Shown: piece after piece, positions 55,307 through 64,000 of the stretch
Numbering within the stretch: position 1 is the stretch's first letter
Layout of the letters: each line of letters starts with the position of its first letter
NCBI GenBank assembly: GCA_014529385.2
Contig: CM043960.1
Span: forward strand, 27,605,896 to 27,669,895
Source of the DNA: Adiantum capillus-veneris
Taxonomy: Eukaryota; Streptophyta; Polypodiopsida; Polypodiales; Pteridaceae
Reading direction: 5' to 3'
Length of the DNA stretch: 64,000 nucleotides
Notes under the pieces: generated by a model
Seen by the model: only the letters and a program-made list of their open reading frames with translations
What the model was told of the DNA's origin: nothing
Databases searched by the model: none
Made by a program: the position numbers and the translations under genes

Positions 55307-55358
55307 GTCTATTGCTGCAACCACTCCGCGTCGGTGCGGACTGGTTGCAGCAGTAGAC
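55307..55358. repeat. Hairpin, 23-bp arms, related to 54714-54767
   Basis: Arms 55307-55329 and 55336-55358 with two mismatches; loop of six bases. Same sequence family as the first hairpin. Confidence 0.9.
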
Positions 55359-55440
55359 CAAGGATATATTGTAGCATGAGATGCCATATGCAGCGTTTGG
55401 AGAGCTAGGGTAGTTCTTTTATGAAAAAATCTTTAAAATG

Positions 55441-57198
55441 ATATGTTGGCTCAAGAGTCATTAAACTAAGAGTTGCGTCCCATGTAGGCATGTAGGCAAT
55501 GCTCGGGAAAATCATTTCTTGAAACAGACGAAGTTATATTTTTCATACTTTTAGAGTAGTTTTCTCTATTTTGAGGTGGAATTTTATCATTTTCCTTGCC
55601 CTCATCAACAGAAATTTCTAAAATTGAAACTGGCATGATATTAATCTGAGACACATTTTTCATGAACACTCGTTGCAGGACATGCAGACCATGCTCTGTA
55701 AAAAAGGTATGGGATGTTGGGAGACACTCAAATATAGCCAGTTTTGCAACGTCTTTTGTGAAGCATTGTGGAGCACTGGAAGTTTTGCCTATTTTTGCAA
55801 ATTTTATGGTGATGTAGTGCTTCAACAAGCCCTCGTAACCATTGCACGCACTCCAAGAGACTGCAATGCTTTAGTGGTTCCAACCCCCGTACCTCCTACA
55901 AAAATTAATTGATGGGCAATTGGACAGGATGGGGCTCTCATAAACTTATTTAATCTAGCTTGTCTGCAAACGAAAAGGAAAGCTCTCAAATGTTAGGTAC
56001 TCTCAACTACTGAGTGATTAAGTTTTGCTCACTAGTGCTTAGGCCCTTGCTTGGGGTTGCAAACCTTCTACTCTGAGATACATTTTAACACTTTGATTAA
56101 GTTCTACCTATAGGAGAGTGAATGCTAGAGCCCTACGCTAATGGTGTAGATCACTATAGAACACTATGCTATAAGCACCTTGGGAATCATTTGATAGGTT
56201 GGGAAAGTGCCCTTGGAAGAATTTTGGAGATTATACATGGAAATGTATTCCAAGTAGATAATACAGATGAAAAGTGCTAGAACAATAGACATAGGTGCCT
56301 TCAACTTATCACATTGAACACTTGAACATGGGAAGACTTGTGATATGGATAGTCTAGTTGATGAAGGGACTTGCTCGATTATTTTGTTGCTCAAAAATTC
56401 TCGCTCGCTAATTTGTATAACCCGTTAAACCCCTCTAAATATTGCTCAGAATCCCATGAGATGGCCTATCATTGGAAAGCTCTTGAAAAATGGATTCTAA
56501 ATAGCCAAGGTCCAAAGAGTTTGGATCATTAAAATTTATGCCATTTTTTTCAATCAGCTACGTGTTGTTATCATTAAGGTAATCTAAAATCACCTTTTTC
56601 TAAATTTATATGGAGGCAATGTCTGATACATGCATGCTATATATCAATAGATAGCATTTGAAGAGTACATTTTAAATATGCAACCTCCAAAAAATTTGGA
56701 TCTTATTTATAAAAAAATATATATCCCCACTTTTTGAAAGCTGTTCCACATCAACAATTCTTACAAGGCCCAAAAACGAGCTCAAATTTTTTGTAATGAT
56801 CTCTGTCTTAAGAGTTGCTTCTGCTTCTTGTACGAGCATCTTTGTTTTTATTAAAATAGAACTTAGATGAGTGTGTTATATTTCCACATATGTTGCATGG
56901 GTTGATCTTGTAGAAATCCTTTGACAAATGGTTATATCTTTACAGTGTTGACACCTATTTGCTACTTGTGATTGCAAATGCTCCATTAGAGATTCTTTCA
57001 GCGTTTTTGTCATGCTTCTTCCCTTCCTCTTGTAATAAATCTATGACACTTTCAAATCTTGGTTACTTTTCTTTAAGAAAAATGAAAATTTGATTATATT
57101 CTTTAGGAAGAGATTTAAGAAGAATCGCTATTTTATCTTCTTCACAACTAGTGCTTCTATGTAAACTAATTGTGTGCAAATACTCTTTAAGTTAGTTA
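55441..57198. other. No confident gene; copia gag trace at the right end
   Basis: A 120-codon minus-strand frame at 55466-55828 starts with TTG, not ATG, and has no known domain; I do not call it. From about 56940 to 57198 minus-strand fragments such as LLKSLPKEYNQIF and FESVIDLLQEEGKK resemble the second half of a copia gag and continue the next entry. Confidence 0.5.
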
Positions 57199-57441
57199 TT
57201 ATATTGGAGAGATCTTTCCCTCTTTCATCAAACCATACAATTGTATTTTTAATGAGAATTCACAGTGTTTTGCTTTAGTACCAAACATATTTTTAAGTGT
57301 TTGCCAAGCATTGAGTATATAGTGTAATGGAATTGGCCTATTTAACTTGAGAGTAGCGAAAATTAATGAGAGTACTTTTGAGAAATGACTTGTGAGCATA
57401 GCGGGTGAACATGGTTGAAGATAGCAACATAATAATAGCAA
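57199..57441 (-). pseudogene. Copia gag remnant
   Basis: An 80-codon minus-strand stretch. LHYILNAWQTLKNMFGTKAKHCEFSLKIQLYGLMKEG is the copia gag motif (A...W..L...F........L...L...K). It continues to the left with frameshifts to about 56940. It is cut on its right by the LTR of element C, which therefore probably inserted into it. Confidence 0.7.
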
Positions 57442-58920
57442 TTAGTTAACTTGGCATGAGCAATACTTTTGCAAGAGAGAGAATTTAGAGAACATGACAA
57501 CAATTGAGGACCTGATTATGTGGAGCCGGTCCACCCTCCAATAGGCATTTGCATTATGATTTCTCCCATTAAGAGAGACTTGTTACAATACAATCTTTGT
57601 GTTCCTTGTGACCTAGGTGATGCAATGAAGATGGAAAGCTTCATGCATCACAAGCATAACATAAACTTGAAGAAAGCTTTAACTATCCGAAGCCTCGGTC
57701 CCAAGACCTCAAACACCTTTGAAGGTGGAGAGAGCTAGCAGCGAATGAGGGTAGGGAAGAGGAAGAAGAAACATTTTATAGGAGAAAGAATTAGTTCCTC
57801 ACTTATCATAACTCTTGTTGATAGCATACATAATAGCATAGTAATGAAGAAGAAGGAGGTGGCAAGATTAAGCATTGAAGCATGGCTCTTGGTTGGATTT
57901 TCACTCCATAGACAAGAGTGTTGGTGTAGGCTCTCAACCTCCACTTGCTTGGAGAAGGAGAGGGAGCTCTTGCACTTTGCATAGCACACAATGAGAGTGT
58001 TTGTGAGTGTGTGTGGGTGAGTATACCCCCTAAGAAACCCCCTAGCTTGCTTGGGTCCAGCCCCCCTTGTAGCTCATGCTTGAAGCTCATTGGACTCCTC
58101 CAGGCCTAGCCAATCATAAGAAGTAGGCATTACAAGCAGCAAGGGTAGCCTTGAGACATGTGTCCCCCTTTCCCCTTTGAGAGAGAGGCTAGATAAATGC
58201 TAAATCAATTAATTAAATCTCCCAATTTATTATTGGACCCCTTGGGTGGCCAACCAATAGGCTTCAGGCACACCATGAGGGAAACATGAGAAGGAACTTG
58301 ACAAGTGTCCCGTTTGCTTTCTTTGTACCATGCATGCCTTGTGTGAGTGTGTGGGTGTTCTCTCTCATCCCCCCTCATGTGGGGCTCGCCCCCTCCTTGT
58401 AGGGATTGAATCTTTGACTTTTTGACACATCAAGCCCCTCATACATAGGCCCATTCCCACCACAAGCTTGGCTCTTAAGCACTTTAAGCCTCGGCTGGGT
58501 TCACACCTCAAGTGCAACCCTAGCATCTCAAGCATGTGAAGCACCTCAAGCATCTCAATCATTAAGCACCTGAATCATCATGCACCTCAAGCACCTTAGT
58601 CATCAAGCATGACAAGCAGGACAAGCATCTTGAGCTGGGTCGGGTTACCGCGCCTCAAGCTCAACCCTAGCTTACCTAAGGTCAAAGGACTTTAGGGTAA
58701 GGCTAACCCTAAGGTCTTATGCTCCATTGGTTAGCCTTGCTCTGTGATAGACCATCTTTCATTTGGGCCCCTTTACCATTGGCCCCGTGTTGAGATAGAT
58801 CTATAAGCACATGTCTATATCTTAACACTTGTTCCCGTTTATTTTCCCACATTAAGGGATCAATTTAATATGAGAAAATTATTTGGGTTGGTTAGAGATT
58901 AGATATTAGATTTTATGACA
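57442..58920 (-). repeat. 3' LTR of gypsy element C
   Basis: Homologous to the element A LTR: ACAACAGTTGAGGACC-like, GAGCCGGTCC.CCCTCCAA.AGGC, TTTCTCCCAT.AAGAGAGACTT, CTTTGTGTTCC, CATGTGTCCCCCTTTCCCCTTT and the end TTTAATATGAGAAAAT..TTATGACA. The right edge at 58920 is clear because TTAACTCTCTCTTGAA (a minus-strand purine tract) follows. The left edge is uncertain and set where A-type similarity begins. Confidence 0.7.
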
Positions 58921-59279
58921 TTAACTCTCTCTTGAAATCATAGTCGTCCTCGACCATGAGGGAGAAGTCGTAAAGCCTTAGTCATTAGTCGATTTTACTT
59001 AGCGGGTAGAGGATCCCTTTTTACCCTACGACATCTTTCCAAAATGGATGACTAATCCATTTGGTGCTTGGGAGACATAGCTGCCGCAAGCATGTCTGCT
59101 CTTTAGTCCATTTCATTCTCCCAAAGTACACTGACAAATTCTACTTGGTGTTTGAGAGACGTTGTCATCACAAACATGATTCTAAGCATGCATACTAGTT
59201 AAATTTGTGTACAATTAAAAAGAGGACTAGTCTTATAAGATAAAAACATGAGTCATCTTAAAGAAATTTGTACATTTTC
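58921..59279 (-). other. Purine tract and 3' non-coding part of element C
   Basis: The minus-strand purine tract TTCAAGAGAGAGTTAA abuts the LTR. The remainder is non-coding up to the end of the polyprotein. Confidence 0.6.
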
Positions 59280-59748
59280 TTAGTCTAATGTGGCATTATA
59301 AGCATTGACAAGGTTCATATTATCCTTAAGTTGTATTCCTTGCATCCATCTAGCATCTTCAAAAGGATAATTTTTGAACTTAATAAGATACAGTCGGAAA
59401 ATCTTACCATGTCGTAGTACCTTGTCTTCATGCCGAAGGATAGCTTCGGGTTGTAGCACCTCTTCTTGGTCTTCAACTTCGGGAGGGTCTTGAATAATTG
59501 GTTCAGTTGGTGGCTCTCTTGTGTAGGGCTTAAGTAGGCTTACATGAAAGGCATTGTGTATGAGCCAATGGTTGGGCAACTTGAGTTGATAAGACATCTC
59601 ATTGATGGGCTTTAAGATTTGGAAAGGACCATAGTATCTTTTTGCTAGTTTAGCATAATACTTTTGATGGCCCGTAGGATTTTTGCCCGTCGTTGCCTTA
59701 ATTGAGCCTTAGGAAACTTGAGTAAAACCCAATCATTTTCTTTAAACA
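59280..59748 (-). pseudogene. Element C: integrase C-terminus with chromodomain-like end
   Basis: Open part 59280-59597 (105 codons) plus a frameshifted start. FKENDWVLLKFPKAQLRQR, YYAKLAKRYYGPFQILKPI and YQLKLPNHWLIHNAFHVSLLKPY are the integrase C-terminal domain. ILRHEDKVLRHGKIFRLYLIKFKNYPFEDARWM is the chromodomain-like end (aromatic cage-type W present) of chromovirus-like Ty3 elements. Stops and a frameshift near 59700 break it. Confidence 0.85.
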
Positions 59749-60780
59749 TTAAGGCTCTTCTGTGCTTATCAGCAGAGCAGCTTTTTGCCTTTGTTGAGAG
59801 ATGGATATAGCCTCCTTAATGTTATGAAAAGATTCTTGTAGGTCACGGCTATACCCATCGGTGGCGAAGATCTTCCCATGTACTTTGAGTAGCAAGGGAC
59901 TTTTAGGTCTTCCCTTCATGATCTCAAAAGGTGGTTTTCCCGTAGAAGTATGTACAGTATTATTGTAGGCATACTCTACAAGAGGTAGGTACTTTTCCCA
60001 TTGTGAGCGTTGATCTACTTCGGTAACATAAGTCTTGAGTCGATCGAGTATCGTAAGATTGGCTATGTCACTTTGGCCATCCGTTTGTGGGTGATAGGGC
60101 GAAGAGAAATTCAATCTTGTTCCTAGATTTTCAAAGAGACCTTTCCAGAAATTATTGGTCATTCTAGGATCTATATCTGACATAATGGATGTGGGTAATC
60201 CATGGTGCTTGAAAATATGAGATATGAAGAGAGTTGCCATTTGATGTGCCTTAATAGTATTTTTGACAAGAATAAAATGTGCTTGCTTGCTAAACCTGTC
60301 AACTATTTTCCATATTCCTGTATTCCCATAGATAAACTTGGGTAATTCAAAGATAAAATCCATGGATATACTCTCCCATGGTGAATTTGGGATAGGCAAT
60401 GGCTGGAGTAATCCAGGTTGCTTCCCTCTATCATACTTGGTCTTTTGGCATACTACACATTTTGAAACATACTCTTGTATGTCCACTTTCATGGTAGGCC
60501 AATAGAAGTACGTCTCTACTCCTCAGAGAGTAGGTTGAATACCTCTATGCCCTGCATATGGAGGAGCATGGGATTCATACATAACTTTCTCACGAAGGGA
60601 ATGGGTAACACATAGCCTATTGCCGTGGAGAAGATAACCATCCTGCAAGGTGAATGGTTCCTCTTTCTTCCCCAAAGCAAGGGATGACATTATGTCTCTG
60701 AAGTTAGGGTCAGTAGCTTACTCATATATCATAAAGGATAGATCATTGTGAGTAGCTATAGACACCGCATTTACTTTTGG
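59749..60780 (-). pseudogene. Element C: integrase zinc domain and core
   Basis: Zinc domain ESHAPPYAGHRG and CVVCQKTK, then an open 247-codon stretch (59749-60492): WESISMDFIFELPK with first Asp, SDIDPRMTNNFWKGLFENLGTRLNFSSPYHPQTDGQSDIANL, then PLVEYAYNNTVHTSTGKPPFEIMKG. The third catalytic residue, Glu in the DGQ(T/S)E motif, is Asp here. A stop lies between zinc domain and core, so the frame is not complete. Confidence 0.9.
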
Positions 60781-61364
60781 TCATCGTGAAAGTGCATCGA
60801 CCACTTGATTGTGCTTACCAGCTATGTGAGCAATATGTAAATTAAATTGTGAAAGAAAATTTTCCCATCTTATTTGTTTGTCGAAAAGCTTGCTTTGCAT
60901 CATGAAATACTTGTTGAGACTTTGGTGGGTTCGTAGGATAAATGGAGTCCCCAATAGGTAGTGCTTCCATGTGTCTAGGGCATGTAAAATAGGTAAAAAC
61001 TCTTTCTCATCATTGCCCAAGACTCGTTCATCAGTATTGAGCCTTCGGCTCTCATATGCTATGGCATGCGCTTCTTGAAGAAAAACTGCTCCAAGGCAAT
61101 CACCACAAGCATCACATTGGACCTCAAATGGCTTTGAGAGATCCGGTAGCACGAGGACTGGTTGGGAAGTAAGCTTCTCGTTGAGCTTTTCAAAAGCATT
61201 TTTCTCCTTAGCAGTCCATACATACTTATCGTTCTTCTTAGTTAAATCGTGTAGTGGTCCTGCTACTTGAGAAAATTTTGCTATGAAGCGTCTATATTAT
61301 GCGCACATACCAATTTAAAAGCTTATTAGCTCATGTAGATTTCTTGTGTTAGGCCATGATTTTA
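60781..61364 (-). pseudogene. Element C: RNase H and RT thumb
   Basis: Open part 60781-61152. DLTKKNDKYVWTAKEKNAFEKLNEKLTSQPVL (RT connection), PDLSKPFEVQCDACGDCLGAVFLQ, AYESRRLNTDERVLGNDEKEFLPILHALDTWKHYLLG, LRTHQSLNKYFMMQ and HIAGKHNQVVDALSR: an RNase H domain. The Asp normally found in the TD(H/N)(K/Q)SL motif is missing. Confidence 0.85.
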
Positions 61365-61690
61365 TTACTCTAACTTTGATGGATCCATACGGATACCATC
61401 GTGAGAGATAATATGACCATGGTATTGAATCTCTTGAAGGAAGAATTTGCTTTTCTTTTGGTTGAGAAAAAGCTTGTTCTCCCTCAATGCTTGAAAAATC
61501 ACTTGGAGATGTTTCTTATGTTCCTCCAAAGACTTGGAGTAGATGATGATATCATCAAAGAACACTCAAGTCTATTTGCGATAAGGTCTAAAAATTTTCT
61601 CCATTAGACGATTGAACGTAGCTGGTGCATTAGTCAAGCCAAAAGGCATGACTAGATATTCATAAAGACCAAATGTTGTGCGAAACGCTG
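61365..61690 (-). pseudogene. Element C: RT palm, 5' truncated
   Basis: MFFDDIIIYSKSLEEHKKHLQVIFQALRENKLFLNQKKSKFFLQEIQYHGHII (catalytic FFDD), preceded by [13 protein letters not shown]-like wording in another frame. The sequence is closely similar to element A at 170-490. Similarity ends at about 61690; fingers, protease, gag and 5' LTR are missing. Confidence 0.88.
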
Positions 61691-63727
61691 TCGAGAAACT
61701 TGCGGTCTTGCCAAGAAAGCATTGGGCTTATGGCTGTGAGAGTTTGTGAGAGAACTCAACAAAAACTATATGAAGGAGTTAAACCATAGATGCCATGAAG
61801 ACTAGGGTTTGGAAAGAAGTCCAATGAAAGAAGACTCACTCTTTCTCTGTTGCACTCACACACACAAAGAAAGAACACAAAAGAGAATGTCAAAACAATA
61901 CAAAGATGAAAACATCAAGGCTATGGTCATATCATATCATGGGTAATATGAAAGGGTTAATAGATGAGTTAATGGCATTCAATTTTGGCTGACCAAATAG
62001 GCTACGAATTGTTCTTTGGAATTGTAGTTTTGTGCTTACCATAATATATTTATTTTGTCTAGTTATTGGGATTAATTGAGTGTACAAATCCTCTTGGTTC
62101 TTAGCAAGATAACTACGCTTACATCAAAAGAAAAATTATAGTCTATGAGAGATAGTATGATGGGATCTAGTGATAGAAGTATTTCATTGAGCCTTTCAGG
62201 GCCGAAGAGAAACACTATACATTGTTGAAAGTGTATTTTACGGCTAATCCATACGTTAATTCTAATAGATCGTACAGAGTGAAAGCGATAGAAATGATCA
62301 TCATGTGGGTTATTCATCTAGGATAGTATGTGAGAAATGTAGATATGAGAAAAATTTAGATATGAGAGAAGTGAAGAGATGAGAAGTTTCCCTCCCAAGC
62401 CCGATTCTTGCCCGTAGGCAATAAGGATACTGCGGGCAGAGATGTACCTGTAGCAAGGAGAACCTAAAATTTGTAGAGAGGATGAATTACTAAGAGTGAG
62501 AGAGATAGGTTTGGTTAAGGAGATGAGATTAGATACATATATATATATTTTGGATTAGAGATGAAAATGAAAACAACAAGAAATCAAGAAAACATCAATG
62601 TAGAACACATCTTACTTGACAAACCCTTCGGCACCATTATTGATGGAGAAAGAAGAAGAGGTGAGAATTCAACTTTGATTGATATGCCAAGTCCACCCCC
62701 TTCTTTGATTAGAGTTGATATATATTCCAAGGATAGCATGCAAAGATGGCTAGTCTTCCTCTAGGAGAAAGTGTAGGCTTAGGCTTATGTTAATGGCTAA
62801 GTACAATTAGGCATTACTACTCACTCCCTCAAGAATTCCTCTCATCAATGGCTTGAATGCTTGAGTTCCTTTTCAAGGAAGAAGAGGTCCCCTTTTATAG
62901 GTGAAGGGAACCCCCAAGGGTTTACACAAGAAGAGAGGAGCCAGTGTGAATAGGAATTGGAAAAGTTGGAAATTAGCTGTCCCTGCATGATGTGGGCAGA
63001 CTGGGGTCCAGTATTTTGATCATATCCCCTCAACTGTGGCTCCAAATAAAAAAGTAAAAATATGGACAGAAACTTCAGCTCATTATCTATGATTTTCATT
63101 TTAAAATAATTTTTCAATTCAGATTGGAAACTTGTGTAAAAAATTCATCAAAATAGGGTCCATTTCTGGCAGCAAAAGTCTTCCCGTGGTCCCCTTAGCC
63201 TAGACTTTCATTTAATTCCAAAGGACACCTCATGCCATATGAAAGCATGACATTGCTCCTTGACAAAGTTTTGTAATCATGCTTGCAATAATGCATTAAA
63301 GTAAGTGTATCTTTGAAATCATGCCACCTAGTGTCCCACTAGGATTCGATTCCCTCCTCGTAGGTATTTAAAAAGAAATATAAGAAAAGTATAAAAAATA
63401 CATAGAATATATATATATATATTGGAGTTTACCCTAGATATAGGATCTAGCTAGGGTGTGAGATGATAATGAGATAGTAGAAATAAAGAATCAATGCTTT
63501 TTGCCCCAAGTTAAAGAGGCGGAGGTATTGAGCTTTTCCCATAGTATTTTCTGATGGTAAAGTAAGGATAGGTTACCCTTGAGAAAAATAATAGGATGAG
63601 ATAGAAGGCTTATTAATATACTTAAATATGCATATGTACATTATCGGAAAGATAATTATGCATCTAAAAAGTTACAAGATAGATCTTGTAGCATGCGTTC
63701 CCACTATGTACGTGTCACAGCACGACA
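61691..63727 (-). repeat. Probable LTR of gypsy element D; no gene
   Basis: No coding frame is supported. The right edge reads CAGCACGACA then TCCATCCCCTCT, the same LTR/purine-tract junction as at 8365. A minus-strand TATA box (CACCTATAAAAGGGG) lies at about 62890-62904. (TA)n runs lie near 62537 and 63405. The left edge is unknown; part of this stretch may be other DNA. Confidence 0.5.
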
Positions 63728-64000
63728 TCCATCCCCTCTAACCCTGCACATCCTCCGGTATGTGGCACATTATTTCTTTGTAAGATCAGCCCTCTTGTAC
63801 ATCTTCCTTGCTTTCTTCTTCACTGGATGATTCCAAATCTTGATCTTCACTTTGATCTTTACCTGTGGTTTGCTCTTCTTCCTCATCAACATCTTCTAGA
63901 TCATGGTCTCCTCTTCTCTTAAACATTTTGATCCTTTTTCCTGCAATGGGAATCTTTACTTCTGTACCATCTAGTTCAGACAAGGTGTAAGTAGCATTTT
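63728..64000 (-). pseudogene. Gypsy element D: C-terminal tail, continues off the window
   Basis: The minus-strand frame 63786-63983 continues past the window edge in the same frame. LSELDGTEVKIPIAGKRIKMFKRRGD followed by a strongly acidic end corresponds to the tail of element B (8366-8817). The integrase should lie to the right of the window. Confidence 0.65.

Larger units (their letters stand above)
54292..55440. repeat. Diverged duplication with two small hairpins
   Basis: Phrases near the start (ACAAATGGTGACTCGCATCAAA, 54290) and end (AGCAGTAGACCAAGGATGTATTGTAGCATG, 54755-54786) of the first part recur at 55246-55270 and 55348-55378. The first part holds extra, more GC-rich sequence (54310-54700) of unknown origin. 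Each copy carries a hairpin, 54714-54767 and 55307-55358. No gene could be supported. Confidence 0.6.

Noticed and set aside
55466-55828. 120-codon minus-strand frame
   Set aside because: Begins with TTG, has no recognised domain and no splice or promoter context; left as unsupported.
57442-58920. Solo LTR
   Set aside because: It is followed directly by a purine tract and the integrase end of element C, so it is that element's 3' LTR.
59280-61690. Elements A and C as one element spanning the window
   Set aside because: Both read on the minus strand and share family, but C is truncated inside RT and carries its own 3' LTR; they are separate insertions.

Overview
The window looks like nuclear DNA from a land plant with a large, repeat-filled genome. 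I base this on the Ty3/gypsy and Ty1/copia families seen here, LTR starts such as TGTAAGGTCCC, primer sites of the TGGTATCAGAG and TGGCGCC types, and long GA/CT/CA microsatellites. The species cannot be fixed from sequence alone; a non-flowering plant such as a fern is a guess. I find no convincing intact single-copy host gene, no tRNA or rRNA gene, and nothing bacterial.

Layout. 1-4948: minus-strand gypsy element A (RT, protease, gag, primer site, 1.6-kb 5' LTR). 4949-6290: plus-strand gypsy fragment F. 6291-8365: no gene; probably the LTR of the next element. 8366-10148: minus-strand gypsy element B (integrase, RNase H). 10149-10700: a TATA box and a strong splice-donor match. 11380-13430: a tandem array with a ~316-bp period. 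13516-16741: the most unusual gene here, a ~1,050-codon coding region broken by small indels, which joins a plant DUF8039-like N-terminus to a DUF7869-like, transposase-like core. 17041-19698: decayed copia element B2, split by a solo LTR (CCTTT target duplication). 19700-21413: no gene seen. 21414-22680: a ~159-bp tandem array holding a 113-bp MITE-like insertion. 22930-23392: an LTR promoter with a repeated CCAAT box. 23393-38741: minus-strand gypsy element E, with copia element K (27337-32730, CCATG target duplication) nested in its gag, a long palindrome-bearing leader, a TGGCGCC primer site and a probable 5' LTR. 38742-46068: non-coding DNA with GATCGCGATC palindromes, a decayed plus-strand reading frame with coiled-coil regions, and a 523-bp tandem duplication. 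46250-48200: a second, inverted, decayed copy of the DUF8039/DUF7869 gene. 48800-49240: a long inverted repeat. 49245-51939: a small deleted copia element with two LTRs. 51940-56900: microsatellites, two related hairpins and no confident gene. 57199-61690: a copia gag remnant and 5'-truncated gypsy element C, from the same family as A. 61691-64000: LTR and C-terminal end of gypsy element D, related to B.

How the parts relate. Most of the coding DNA is retrotransposon polyprotein (gag, protease, integrase, reverse transcriptase, RNase H) in different states of decay. The nesting gives relative ages: E is older than K; B2 is older than the solo LTR; F is probably older than A. The exception is the DUF8039/DUF7869 family. 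It is not a retroelement and has two copies in opposite orientation 30 kb apart, one nearly open and one decayed. It is the best candidate here for a little-described, possibly mobile, gene system.
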